From Megalopta genalis (lineage: Eukaryota > Arthropoda > Insecta > Hymenoptera > Halictidae), in the NCBI RefSeq assembly GCF_051020955.1, contig NC_135013.1, positions 38,377,087 through 38,441,086 on the forward strand: a stretch of DNA of 64,000 nt, read 5' to 3'. This document shows, one piece after another, positions 33,357 to 43,854 of the stretch; positions within the stretch are counted from its first letter, which is position 1; every line of letters starts with the position of its first letter. The position numbers and the translations under genes are program-made. The notes below the pieces were generated by a model. It had not been told where the DNA came from. It was given only the letters and a program-made list of their open reading frames with translations, and ran no database searches.

Positions 33357-34267
33357 TCCGAATTCATAGCTTACGAGACAATCGAAATTATTGTTGCATT
33401 AAACCAGTATTATCAGTAAATTGCAACTATTATTATCAATAATAGTTGAAGTACAAAATTGTAAAGACATAAGCACGATTTAATAATATATTGTTACTAT
33501 TTGCAAAGTATTCAAATTATTCGAAGAAACAAGTTGTTTTTATATAATTTCCGTTCTTCGTAATCGTCTTAAAAAACTTTTAGTTTGCACGAAGTGCATC
33601 CGCAGTCTAACTGGTAGGCTTACGTGAAGTAAACAATTGGATGTAAATCCACTCGAACCGAAGCATCGCGAACAATTCGCTTACGAACAACTTCGTAATT
33701 CAAGCACGCGATTTTCATTGTCTCCCACGCGCGCGTTTCCGTTATCAGCGAGCCCATGAAGGGTGAAAATCGACCGCGAGTTTCTCGAAAGGAGGGTCGA
33801 TTCGGTCCGCTGGAATTTAGCAGGGACTGTATCTCCGTTTGATCTTTTTCTTCCCATCCGAAGAGCTTTCCTGTTCGGTTGACCCGACTCCTCCGTAAAT
33901 TTTCGCACGTACCTCGCGAAGTCCGACCGGCCTCAAAGTCGACGCGCTTCCCTCGTTCGCCTAACCGGTAAAGAGGGCCGGAAATTTTCTCCGCTGGTCG
34001 AGAACCGGCCCGAAGAAAAAGCGAGCGCGGACTGACAGCTGTAATCGCTTTCCTCGCCGATAAAGCGGGCGCGGAATCTAGATAAGCTTCTCTCTCGTCC
34101 ATAGTTTACGCTCCCACGGCGGACAAAAGTGTTTGTATCCTTTGGCACGTGTAACAACGCGGTCTCGTACACTTTGCCAGCGAATATCCAATTCTCGACT
34201 CTTTGTGAGATTGCCTGCAATTCCTCTATTTCGATTGAGAAACTTCGCATATCGATTCTAACATCCC
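33357..34267. other. AT-rich then CpG-rich unique sequence, one lone family end
   Basis: TTTGCACGAAGTGCATCCGC followed by AGTCTAACTGG at 33585-33609 is a right-end form of the ACTGCGG family without a partner. The remaining sequence to 34250 is CpG-rich with open frames on the minus strand and no recognised domain. Confidence 0.4.
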
Positions 34268-34491
34268 TTAACATTAGATCTACCGAGCCATAATCGCGAC
34301 CAATGTAAATTGTTTTACAACAATGAGAATATTGGATTTACTTAAACTTTGAATAATCTCTATTATAATGCATGCTTGAATAAAGAGGGGTATTTAAAAA
34401 TTTCTTGTAGAAACTTTTTTGTAATTTCAGTAAATGTGAAAGAAAAATCGGAAACCAGTCAATTTGACTGATTCGATGGTTCTAGTGTTAA
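34268..34491 (-). mobile_element. Family A TTAA MITE, copy A4 (224 bp)
   Basis: TTAACATTAGATCTACCGAG and ATGGTTCTAGTGTTAA form an imperfect terminal inverted repeat bounded by TTAA. Near the right end is CAGTCA-ATT-TGACTG (34456-34470), in the same relative place as in the other family A copies but with different bases. Confidence 0.88.
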
Positions 34492-35109
34492 GGATATTTG
34501 AAAGTGTTAAAAAAGAATCTGTTGCCGCGAACGCAATAGAACGTTCTTAAAATGTAGGGGTACAGTATCAAATGTAATTAATCAAAATTTTGTTTTCGGG
34601 TTTAGAGTATACGCTATTTAAACTTCAGCGGAACAGTTTCAACATAATATTTGAAATATTTTATCTACAGAGTTTAACACACAACTTTCTCTTTTCGTGA
34701 AAAACGTATTATTAATTTGGTCTAGCTTGATCGTATAATTAAAATAGGCTAATGCACGGATACGTTTCTTTTTATATTAGACGTAGGTCGAACTTACCAC
34801 ATACGTCCCGACAGTTTTAGAAATATTCGGCCACTTGCTGGCTCACGTGTGCGCACTCCGGAGAAACATTTCGCCGAGCGTAAATTGCATTCCGTTATTT
34901 CTGTGTGACGTCGGCGAAGACACGTCGCGCTACCGGCGAGTTTAATCAATCAGAAACGACTTACCCGGACCCTTAACATTTTCAGCGGAAAGTTAGATCT
35001 CCCATCGCTGCTTCTGCAATTTTCGACGCGACGATACTGCGTTTCGTGGCAATCTGTAATTTCTGATTGGCACGGACAAAACTTAAAAAAGTCACTGCAT
35101 CATATCTAT
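34492..35109. other. Unique sequence
   Basis: AT-rich to 34790, then CpG-rich. Donor-like GTAAGT sites appear on the minus strand near 34794 and 34964, but no open frame accompanies them. Confidence 0.4.
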
Positions 35110-35399
35110 TTAACCCTAGAAAGATAACCATATGACAACGTACGTAAAAGATAACCATACGCTTCAGAGGCGCATGCTTTTCTAAGGCGTCAATTTTATA
35201 CTAACAATGGATATTTATTTAAGTTAATCTAGTCATTTTAAAGGTTTGGCATTATTGTAAAAATAAAATGCATTTATATTATATTTTTTTATATTTTAAG
35301 TAATTTTAAACTTAAATCACTAGACCTCTATGAAAAATTAACAAAAATCAACAGTCTTCGCAGGCGCCTCTGCGACGTAGGTTATCTTTCTCGGGTTAA
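35110..35399. mobile_element. TTAA MITE with 20-bp TIR (290 bp)
   Basis: TTAACCCTAGAAAGATAA at the left and TTATCTTTCTCGGGTTAA at the right are inverted with one mismatch over 20 bp, including duplicated TTAA. TCGCAG-GCGCCT-CTGCGA lies at 35358-35375, near the right end. The layout (TIR, then GAGGCGCC-type palindrome, then AT-rich interior) parallels 29157-29399. Confidence 0.93.
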
Positions 35400-36143
35400 A
35401 ACTATGTGTATGGTGTGTTGAAATGTCTAATCATATGTAGGAACAGAATGATCAAAGCATTGAGCAGGAGATTATTAATTTCTAGCGAATATTAGGAAGA
35501 TTAAATGGTACGTTAATTCACAACGCAGCTTATTCGCATTGCTCGATAAACAAAAGGCCACTTTACGAAGTCATCTTTATAGAAAATGATTACCAGGGGT
35601 TATATGATTGTAATTAATCTATAGAAAATTTATAATACTTATATGCAATACAATTATCGACCCGAAATGAAACAATTAAGTTCGATTTATTTTCCCAAAC
35701 TTCAGATAAGGTTTAAAAAAAATGGCTCATAATATATCCTGGGATTCTTATTCCGACATATTCATCAGATAGTATATTTTGATATTATATAAACTTTTTT
35801 TGCAAGAAGATGGAGTCTTCAGAGTTATTTAACAAAATATGTAGCCACATATGCGAAACGATCGCTACGAATTTTCAGGCACTAAGGCAAAATCAATGAA
35901 AACGTCTTTCGGACAAAAGTTACTCGGTATTCGACTAACAATAAATTGTGTTAATGAAAATCTGCATAAAAGTTTTTATTCGATAAAAGATAAAGGTGAC
36001 AACAATTTCTTTCTATAAGATTTTGATAACAATTCTATAACGAGGATTTTCAGGGCTTCAAAGGGGTTCCTTTAAAATATGTAACAAAATTTATAAAAGC
36101 AAATTATTAGAAAGGCATTAATACTCTTCTCGACGATGGCGTG
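35400..36143. other. AT-rich unique stretch
   Basis: Nothing recognised. Confidence 0.45.
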
Positions 36144-36393
36144 TTAACACGTTCCGTGCCACGTGTACCATCGATGGTACACGCTTGCATGTTTACTTAG
36201 TGAACTGAACAAATTGTTTACAAGAAATTTAGAACCGAAGAATCAATTTCCACCGCAAGAATGGGCGTTGATAAGTTTTTGTTACGTTGTTATGTGTACG
36301 AGAATTAATAATTGCACGTAATACATCAAGTTTTAGTAAAATATCAAAGTGTGAAGATTCGAGTAAAAAAAAACTCGGCACGGAACGTGTTAA
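36144..36393 (+). mobile_element. TTAA MITE with 22-bp perfect palindrome (250 bp)
   Basis: TTAACACGTTCCGTGCC and GGCACGGAACGTGTTAA are perfect 17-bp inverted repeats including TTAA on each side. A perfect 22-bp palindrome centred on TACCATCGATGGTA occupies 36162-36183, 18 bp from the left end, and has no equivalent at the right. The interior is AT-rich and non-coding. Confidence 0.95.
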
Positions 36394-36969
36394 TAAGGAG
36401 AATATTATAAAATCGGTCACCACATTTATTCATAAATCAGTACAATTTCCCGGAAACAACGTGGACGATTGAAACGAACTGTGCCACGGGGACCTATTAG
36501 AAACGTTTACTCAAAGTTCCGAATGCAAATATGCGTCGAACCGGTCTAAATGGCCCCGGTAATTGTCCCGACGAAAACTCGCGTAGCCGGACGCCGAAAC
36601 TGGCGTCGAGAGGGGCGCCGTTATACGGCGCAATTAACTTCGAAGAAACAAGCAAGTGGAAACGGGCGCGGATCACGGTAGGCAAACTTGTCTGGATGCA
36701 AACACAATAAGCTCCCGACGGGAATCTGCGTCGCGTAACGCCCGCGTAAACAACCTGTAACGCTGCCGGGCCATTATGGAATCCAATAACGCAACTTAAG
36801 ACGTCGTTACACGGGCCCGTGTAAACTATGCGATACGCTTCACGCAGTCGTCCTTCCGAAGGTCAACGAAAAAGCAAGTGTTACACCGTGCATTATCGCA
36901 TAATCGGCTGTCTTTCATTCGAAGCCCATCACCGAGAACAATGGTACTTCAAGTTCCAAAGGGTTCAAA
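36394..36969. other. Unique sequence, CpG-rich
   Basis: No element or splice-supported frame recognised. Confidence 0.4.
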
Positions 36970-37084
36970 GGTCATTGCGGATTTGATGCATTTATGGCAA
37001 AAATGGGCAATTGAAATGCAGGATAATGAATACGTCAGAAGAATTCAGGAATCTTGTTAGACTGTTTTGAATTCGTTGGAACAA

Positions 37085-37814
37085 TTAACCCTTAGCGGAC
37101 GACGACTTTTTCGGCAGAGTCAGGTAGCAGGACGAGGCGATTTTTGCAAATATGTCGAGTGTCTTATATGGTGCAATAAAATGATCTTACATATAAATTA
37201 TCTTACAAAAACGTTATGTTTCGTTAGTTTATCTATATTCACACTTTTATGAACATAATTTTACAAAAATTATGATTTGTAGTTTCGTTCGGTGTGATAG
37301 TTTATAAAACATTGACCAAGATGCATTCTTGGTTTATCTGGACATGTATCACAGAAATAGGTCGTCTCATGTCTTCCCTCTGGTTTGTTTCGACTAAAAC
37401 AAACTTTGCAGTCTTTCCTTGTGTCAGTAACAATTACATGCAGTTTCCCGTTTAGACGAATTTCGTCAGAGTTGGTCGTCGAACTTGAAGATCTATCTCG
37501 TGGTTTTGACGAGAATCTCTTCTCAATTTGTTGATCAAAATTTTGCGAAAGTTCAAATGTGTAACTGGCTGTTCGTTTCTCTGCCTTTTTACATGTTCGT
37601 AGAGAATGTACGAATTGATTAAACAAATTTCCAGTCTCCGGAAAAATAATTTGCGCCACCACTTCAGGGACTTTCTCATAAAACAGTACGTTGGATAATG
37701 TTCGAGATAACGAAATTTAACATAAACACCGACTGTCGCCTCTCGCTCGCCATTCGTCCTGCCGCGCGAAACGCCGTGGCGACCGAGAGTCGCCTCTCGT
37801 CCGCTAAGGGTTAA
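37085..37814 (-). mobile_element. Internally deleted piggyBac element (730 bp)
   Basis: TTAACCCTTAGCGGACGA and its exact inverse TCGTCCGCTAAGGGTTAA bound the element, giving an 18-bp TIR that contains the TTAA duplication. The minus strand holds the C-terminal part of a piggyBac transposase. Close to the right end is GGCGAC-CGAGA-GTCGCC (37778-37794). The catalytic core is absent, so the copy is non-autonomous. Confidence 0.95.
37270..37679 (-). pseudogene. piggyBac transposase C-terminal fragment
   Basis: On the minus strand two frames together give the end of a piggyBac transposase. The first contains KWWRKLFFRRLEICLINSYI, matching the conserved stretch after the catalytic core. After a frameshift near 37490, the second gives CKVC and then CDTCPDKPRMHLGQCF..YHT, the cysteine-rich zinc-binding domain. 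The DDE catalytic residues lie upstream in family members and are missing here. This is an inactive fragment of about 130 residues in two frames. Confidence 0.9.
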
Positions 37815-37870
37815 AAAAAGAAATACATCTTTATTTATCTTGCATGAAAGTCCGCAGTCTACTTATCGCT

Positions 37871-38585
37871 GTTACACAAAAAAACATTGCAACCACAAGT
37901 TATGAGAGATCGTTGTAAAGAAGAAGCTTTAATCTTCAAATCCATCGTAGTTGCAGTCACGAGGGCAAACTTCCAATGTTTTTAGAGCCGCTACTATCTG
38001 TGCCATTTTCGAGGATAAAACGTGTCTTCAATTTCCCATCTGTTACATCGTGCAAAAAGATCTGACGAGAAGAAGAACGATGAGCTGTAAAAGTAGAGGC
38101 TTCCAGCTTTAAAACCAGTCTATACTTATTGTTCTACGATTTTGTTTCGCGAAGCTGGATCGATCTAAAATCGAAAATCGAAAATTAAATGTTCAAATAA
38201 TTTCCGACGAAACGGTTCAATGAATGTTCGATTTTAGCGTATTGTACTATGAAAGAGGCTCGAAATTCTTTAGGGTTGGATGAGCAAGCTACTTGGAAAG
38301 CTCAAATCAAGTAGTCGTGACAAGACAATCAGTTTCCTGTGAACATAAATGTGCGATCGGTAGCCCTTTGATTCTGATTCGAAGTACATCCGAAGTATAG
38401 AACGAAATGAAAATTGTCGAAAGAGGATTGCGTGGTGGTGCTGGAAAGACGGTCGCCCGGAGGTATTGGGACGCGAGCAGGAGGAGGAGGAGGAGGAGGA
38501 AAGGTTCAGAAGGGCACTCGATGGTGACCGGTTTGATCCATTATTCACGCGCAGCGAACCGCGAGACCCTTTTTCATTATTTCAG
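37871..38585. other. Unique sequence with short (GGA)n
   Basis: AT-rich and then CpG-rich. A GGA triplet run lies at 38467-38491. A plus ATG frame (38407-38808) passes through it and is Arg-rich because of the repeat. Confidence 0.4.
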
Positions 38586-38646
38586 CCCGGCCCTATCGCG
38601 GCCGGCCCCAGGGATCCACGGTGAAATTTTCTTTCGTATTCAACAG
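38586..38646 (+). CDS. Candidate 61-nt exon, unknown product
   Basis: CCTTTTTCATTATTTCAG is a good pyrimidine-rich acceptor, and CAACAG followed by GTGAGC is a good donor 61 nt later. Two frames are open; one reads SRPAPGIHGEIFFRIQQ. It may equally be an untranslated exon or a chance pair in CpG-rich DNA. No family recognised. Confidence 0.2.
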
Positions 38647-39185
38647 GTGAGCTCAGACACGGGCTCTCGGGATAAGCGATTTAGACGTATCCTTCGGCGG
38701 ACAAAAGGCGGGGCCAGAGTTCCTGTCGATCGATCCTATAACCACTTGCCGGTCGAGGAGCAGAGAGGGAGGGGACTTGTTAAAGTGCCAACGAATTCAA
38801 TATCGTAATTTTCTGGCGAAGCAGATTTTCCGCCGATTAACTCGCGTCCCATTCCGATCTACCCCTGCTCGCGGATCCTTTTCATACCCACGGCAATAAT
38901 GGGTTTCATTACTTGCACGGGGAACCTACCCCGAAACACGTGCTCGCCGCGCGAATGCATCGGAGGACGCGATTTCACGCTCGCGTCGCTTCCGAGGCGG
39001 TTAACCCTCGTACTTGGAAATGGTTCGAAGACCGTCGGATAACAGCTTTTATCCATTTTTGCACTTCACTTAAAATCCAGGAATTGCTATGATTTAAATT
39101 GATATAATTGCTATGATTTAAAGAAGCACGCGTTTTAATACAAATGGAAGGGAAGTGAATATTTTAGAATATCGGAAAGGGGAGA
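38647..39185. other. CpG-rich unique sequence
   Basis: TTAACCCTCGTACTTGG at 39000 looks like a TTAA-element end, but no matching partner was found. Otherwise nothing recognised. Confidence 0.4.
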
Positions 39186-39394
39186 ATGAGCGAAATTGAA
39201 AGCCCGAGGGATGTACCAGGGTCCTTCAGTCAAGTCGTACAAAAATTGGGCGATTTTTGCAGAGTTAGGGAACTACTATGTTTCGAATTTTTGTTGCTAG
39301 AATCACTGTACGGAGTGAAATGTGGCGGTTTACTCTCGTAAATTCGCAATTTTGCAAACAAAGTCGTCATGGAAATTTCAGTCGTATAAACATG

Positions 39395-39576
39395 TAGTAC
39401 ATTCTCCCCTAATTGACACTCAGATTATAAAAACGACTATAAAAATAAGTTGCAAGGCTCGGATAATCGTATCTCCTTTTCACAAATTGCCCATTTTTGT
39501 GCACAATCTAAGCCTAATCTACATAATAATCCACATCTGACAGAACCCTAATCTAATTAGGGAGAATTTTCTGTAT
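39395..39576 (+). mobile_element. TA-type MITE, family B, copy 3 (diverged)
   Basis: TAGTACATTCTCCCCTAATT and AATTAGGGAGAATTTTCTGTA are inverted ends. The core ACTATAAAAATAAGTTGC..GGCTCG matches 5463 and 28925, but the second-level GTAAACAAA arms are decayed. Confidence 0.75.
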
Positions 39577-39650
39577 GTGTTATTTATTATGTATATTTTT
39601 ATTATGTCGCGACCTATTCCGCCGCGACGGCATCGCCCGAAATACTCGAA

Positions 39651-39955
39651 TATACAGAGTGTCCCATAATTATGTTAACACCCGGAAAGGGATGACTCCT
39701 GAGATCATTTGAAGTAATCTTTCCCTTAGCGAAAATGCAATCCGCAGCGTTGCTTACGAGTTACTAACGAAAAACACTGGCCAATGAGAGGCGAGCTCAA
39801 CTGGCGCAAGGTGGTCGAGCCAGCGAGCGGTCGAAGCCCTCATTGGGCAGTGTTTTTCGTTAATAATTCGTAAACAAAGCCGCGGATTACATTTTCGCTA
39901 AGGAAAAAATTACTCTAAACGACCTCAGGAATCACCCCTTTCCGGGCGTTCAATG
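39651..39955 (+). mobile_element. Long-TIR GGGTGTCCC-related element, right end decayed
   Basis: The left end CAGAGTGTCCCATAATTATG is followed by CCCGGAAAGGG, AGATCATTTGAAGTAATCTT and CGAAAAACACTGGCCAATGAG. The right arm repeats these in reverse complement as far as CCCCTTTCCGGGCGTT and then stops, so the outermost right end is lost. GCCAATGAG / CTCATTGG flank a GC-rich centre. Same family as 3447 and 54866. Confidence 0.85.
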
Positions 39956-40285
39956 ATCTCTAATTAGATTCTAAATGATATCGGAGAGAAAGACTCGCAG
40001 CGAAATTGACGACACCGTCATCGACTTCAGCAAACATCCTCGTCAAAATGGAATATACGAGCGCATTCCCTCATCTGAAAACCACCCCCGTTAACACGCG
40101 CATCGTACATATTTTCGAATAACCGAGGACTAAGGAGCGAAGAGCGATTCATCTGGGATCAAACGGTTGGGGCGCACCCTCTTCGAAAAAAAACCGCCCC
40201 TGTTCTCCATTTCGCGTTTCGAAAAAACTGTTCCATCAAGCCGGGAACACGGCCGGGACTAGACGGGAAGAATTATTAAAGGTCT

Positions 40286-41060
40286 CGAGAAGGCGGCGAG
40301 CGGGGGGAACGGCATCAACGTATGAATGCATTATTCGTCGCTCGGCGATGCGAGGAACACGCGGTGAGTAACCATAGACCGAGCGAACGGATTTCGTTCG
40401 ATCATGGCGGCGCGGCGAGGAAAAGTCGCGTGTCGCTTTTGCCGGAGTCCCAGCCCCGCGCCCTGCCCCCTGCCCCCGTCCTCTGTCCCGTTTGACGCTT
40501 TTACCCGCGTTATGGCCGCGACTCGACTGCTCTCAAAGCTTTTTGCGGAGGTTACCGTTGAAAAGAAGTCACCGACCGTCAGGAATCATGTCATGCCGGG
40601 TTCTCGGGCTTGGTTTTTACAGTTCGCGGGCTCGAGGACCGGCTCCTACGAGTCTCATCTCCGACCCAACCCCCGCCCCCGCGAGCCCCTTTGTTTGCGC
40701 AAACATGAACCCGCGAATGGCTATACGTTCGTTACTCGGCCGCCCTTTACCGCGGCGATGGAGCACGAGGGCGTAGAAAGATGAATCTCCAACGGCGGAT
40801 TCGATTCTTATCGCGAACGCGACGTAATGGAGCCTTTCCGTCTTCCTTTGCAGCGCTCTGCGCGCGCCCATGATGCTCGACGCGCTATTTTACCACGCTC
40901 GCGAGCCTGCGACGCGAGTCAACGTTCTTTAATGCGTTTAACGTTGCTCGATGTCGACGTCATTAGCCGCGGAATGCGGATTATTTCTTACGTTTTGTGG
41001 AAACGATTTGTGCGGTGATTCAGACCGCGGATTTTCTCGTTTATGGCACTAGTGAGGGGT
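40286..41060. other. CpG-rich unique block
   Basis: An ATG in good context at 40404 opens 126 codons (MAARRGKVACRF...), with another ATG frame at 40512-region offset and an opposing minus frame. No domain seen. CCGCGGATTTTCTCGTTTAT at 41025 resembles a lone ACTGCGG-family end. Confidence 0.3.

Positions 41061-41112
<52 letters not shown>
41061..41112. repeat. (GA)n microsatellite
   Basis: About 24 GA units after a short impure start. Confidence 0.97.
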
Positions 41113-41115
<3 letters not shown>

Positions 41116-41759
41116 AACAGTGTAGTCATTTCTAGTTTCATGATGTTTTAAATGAGAGAAAGATTTCTTTCATTGACTGAAATATTCTCTGTGATAAACG
41201 TAAGAGGTTCTTATATTACTTTTGCTCAAACATTTTTATACTAGCATTCTGTCATGTCATCGATTTTGGAACTATACATTATTACCCTAATCTCTATACT
41301 ATTCATGTACATTCGTAGTATAGGAATAGTATGGGCATGGTGTTGAACCGTGAACGTTGAGAAAATCCGAAGAAAGCCTTCCAGGGAAAGAAAAGAGAAG
41401 AAAATGGTCTTGTAAATTGTTCTGGATTTTATGAAATGATTTCTGACGCTGCATCACCTGCTATAATTTTTTCAAGCATTATTCCTTGCAAAAAAGTACA
41501 CAGAACACACTGCAATCTTCACTTTCTTACATTTTCCTATGAAAAGTCCAGTTTTCTTCGGGTGTTTTCATCCCTATGTAAACATTTATACAAAGTCCCA
41601 GACTAAATCGAATTATTCGAACTAATTTAAGCTACGTCAATACAAATCATATTTTGTCGATAAGATAGTCTAAGAACCGAGGTACGGAAAATCAAGGTTC
41701 CACCTCCGAATAAAAATTGTGTACACTCTAGATCCAGAGGTTTTTACAACTGAGAATCC
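41113..41759. other. AT-rich unique stretch
   Basis: Nothing recognised. Confidence 0.45.
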
Positions 41760-42300
41760 TTAACCCTTAAATGCATATTGTTGCCAATTGTCTACATTCC
41801 AGTTCCACTTAATTTTATTCAAAAACCTGAGTATGTGCGTTTCCGAACACACGTTGATAACAATAGACAATAGACCATGTGTGTAAGAAAAGACTTGACA
41901 TTACTTTTGGCGAGTAAGTTATATGTTTTTTGACATTTAAATGCGGTGGGTGATAACTTCCAGGTTGCAAAGGGTTTTCACGGACCGAGTGCATCAAATG
42001 CAAGGTTGCTTTGTGTCACAACAAAAATCGCAATTGCTTTGCTGCATTTCATTTATAAATAATGTGAAAATTCCTATACTAATAGACAATATAAATACAT
42101 GACCATTTGTTTACGTCTACAATAATTTTAGTAATAAACGTATATTGTTGCCAAAAGTCTACATACAACTTTTTTTCAAAATAAATACTCGATATTATTA
42201 CCTAGATCTTTTATTTATTTTTTACGTAACCTACGACTACATTCCTATAAAAAACGATTTTTTAAAATTCAAAACAAAAAATCATGCATTTAAGGGTTAA
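41760..42300. mobile_element. TTAA MITE with ATGCAT-containing TIR (541 bp)
   Basis: TTAACCCTTAAATGCAT and ATGCATTTAAGGGTTAA are perfect 17-bp inverted repeats including TTAA. ATATTGTTGCC followed by TCTACAT occurs near both ends (about 41776 and 42144) as a direct internal repeat. A 62-codon minus frame inside is not recognisable as transposase. Unlike most TTAA elements here, I see no strong palindrome beside the TIR. Confidence 0.9.
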
Positions 42301-42830
42301 TCTTCGATCTAACGATTAAGAAGCTAGCAGACAATGAAAATTGAGCGACAATCACGCGTGTACCTAATCGATCCAATTGGATTATGGTTGCATGTCTTTC
42401 CGGGGGACCGGCAAACGAGGTAGGTAGGATTGGACATGCTGGAGGGCAGCCACCCTTAAAAACACATTCCGGGTAAGGAAGCATGGGGACGGCTGTCGCA
42501 GGGATGGCGGCTCCGCCGGAGACCGGATGCGCGACGGCGGTCATTTTTCACGGCGCGGACCTCCGTTTCCGGTCCACGATCACCGCGAAATACAAACACG
42601 AATGGCGCTGGAAATATGTGGGGAAGGTACACTGTCTGGGGACGAAACGGAACGGCGGCGGAGAAGCAGCAGGGCGGGGGAAAAAAGGGACAACGACCTC
42701 GACGATGTCCTCTCAGTGGTTCGTCCTTCTCTCCTTCGCGCGAGCAGTTCGGGTATGCATGTTAAATGAGAGAAAAAGTGTTGCGGATTCGGCCGTCGCA
42801 TGGAAGATTGACGATCAGTGGTGTACAGGA
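42301..42830. other. CpG-rich unique sequence
   Basis: Overlapping open frames on both strands. The plus frame that reaches the mariner remnant begins here only because no stop intervenes. Nothing recognised. Confidence 0.4.
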
Positions 42831-42844
42831 CGATTCAAAAGTAA

Positions 42845-43045
42845 AGACATCAATTGAACAAAAACCTCCGGAAATTGCGAATCGGAAGGGCGTCGTGTTT
42901 CATCAGGACAATGCGCGACCTCATGTATCTTTGAGATCTCGGCAAAAATTGTTGGAGTTTGGTTGGGATGTTTTACCCCATCCACCGTATTCGCCAGACC
43001 TTGCGCCTTCGGATTTCCACCTTTTCCGATCATTAGAAAATTCCC
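42845..43045 (+). pseudogene. mariner transposase fragment, catalytic part
   Basis: Reads from an IEQKPPEIANRKG-like segment through HQDNARPH to PHPPYSPDLAPSDFHLF and FRSLENS. The Asp of HQDN and the Asp of APSD are separated by exactly 34 residues, the D,D34D signature of mariner transposases. The first catalytic Asp and the DNA-binding domain are absent. The frame stops being mariner at the TTAA insertion. Mariner transposases cut and paste DNA at TA; this copy is dead. Confidence 0.95.
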
Positions 43046-43704
43046 TTAACACGTTGACTGCCACGCGTATTTACAATAAAATCTCCTACAGGCCACCCGT
43101 GCCGCTATAGGAAGCGTGCGCTATTAATTCATATCTGTTTCTGTTCCTGCATGAACAGTTGGAATCTTTGCCGAGTACCGAATGGTATAACTTAAAATCT
43201 CTGCCCTTATTTTTTTTCAATAATGAAAAGAGATCGGATTGCCTGGAAGGAGAAGCATAAATAGAATTACATCGTCAGATTCTGATTTGGATACTGATAA
43301 ATATAATCTTAGTGATAATGAATGTTATGAAGATACTATTGACGAGATTTTACGAGAATTGGTCATGGAAGAAGAAAGAAATGTTGATGATACTGAGGAA
43401 GCTACAGTTCAAATAAAAGATACGAAATGGACCGATCAGAGGCACGAGCATATCTGAAAAAACAAACAACTTTTTCTCCAAGCTGTCCTGATCAACCTCA
43501 ACTTTGCAGAGAATGTTTTAATGTTATACACTGCGAATAATCTTTTTAATAAACCATTTTTATAAGAATTCAATAGTTTCATTACCTCCTGTAGAATATT
43601 TGTCGAAATATTTTCGGAAATCCTTTGTAAGTAGTCAAATCAGCGTCACCCGAATTACGGGTGACGTGGCCTGATAAGAACTTTTGCGGCAGTCAACGTG
43701 TTAA
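43046..43704 (+). mobile_element. Internally deleted piggyBac element in mariner (659 bp)
   Basis: TTAACACGTTGACTGCC and its exact inverse GGCAGTCAACGTGTTAA bound the element with TTAA duplicated. It holds an acidic N-terminal-like piece and the last Cys-rich residues of a piggyBac transposase, with everything between deleted. GTCACCCG-AATTA-CGGGTGAC (43645-43665) lies about 40 bp from the right end. Confidence 0.95.
43223..43540 (+). pseudogene. piggyBac transposase remnant: N-term joined to C-term
   Basis: An ATG at 43223 and, after a shift, the frame from 43239 give an acidic serine/aspartate-rich stretch (ITSSDSDLDTD, later RELVMEEERN), typical of piggyBac N-termini. From about 43427 another frame reads LKKQTTFSPSCPDQPQLCRE and then CFNVIHC before TAA at 43538. 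This matches the end of the piggyBac cysteine-rich domain. The catalytic region, some 400 residues in relatives, is deleted, and the two parts are out of frame. Confidence 0.8.
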
Positions 43705-43854
43705 TGGAAAAAATTTAACTCTTTGGTTGAGATAGAAACCCATTTGGACAAAATTTTTGCCGTAAAACCTGAGAGCTTCCGGAAGAACGGAATTCTCAAG
43801 CTGCATGAAAGATGGAGAAAGGTTGTGGAACAGAATGTTACCTATATAATTTAA
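43705..43854 (+). pseudogene. mariner transposase C-terminal fragment
   Basis: Directly after the piggyBac right end the bases continue the mariner coding sequence (AATGGAAAAAATTT for NGKN). A frameshift before 43729 is followed by EIETHLDKIFAVKPESFRKN and then ILKLHERWRKVVEQN, ending at TAA 43852-43854. This is the usual mariner C-terminus. One frameshift is visible in addition to the insertion. Confidence 0.92.

Larger units (their letters stand above)
36970..37870 (+). mobile_element. ACTGCGG-family MITE split by a piggyBac insertion
   Basis: The left part (36970-37084) starts GTCATTGCGGATTTGATGCA and continues TTTATGGCAAAAATG. The right part (37815-37870) ends TGCATGAAAGTCCGCAGTCT. Removing the 730-bp TTAA element between them (and one TTAA) gives an element of about 175 bp that aligns across the junction with 26302-26518. 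Confidence 0.8.
39186..40285 (+). repeat. Diverged segmental duplication, copy X
   Basis: Collinear with 45843-46925: GAAATTGAAAGCC..GATGYACCAGG, CGTCATGRAAAT, AATACTCGAATA, ATTTTCGAATARCC, GCGATTCATCTGGGATCAAACG and CGCGTTTCGGAAAAA-like blocks appear in the same order. Here the copy has received a family B element and a GGGTGTCCC-type element. The other copy received a different long-TIR element instead. Confidence 0.75.

Noticed and set aside
40404..40784. ATG frame of 126 codons (MAARRGKVACRF..)
   Set aside because: Good start context only. Other frames on both strands are open over the same CpG-rich DNA, with no domain or acceptor/donor pair.
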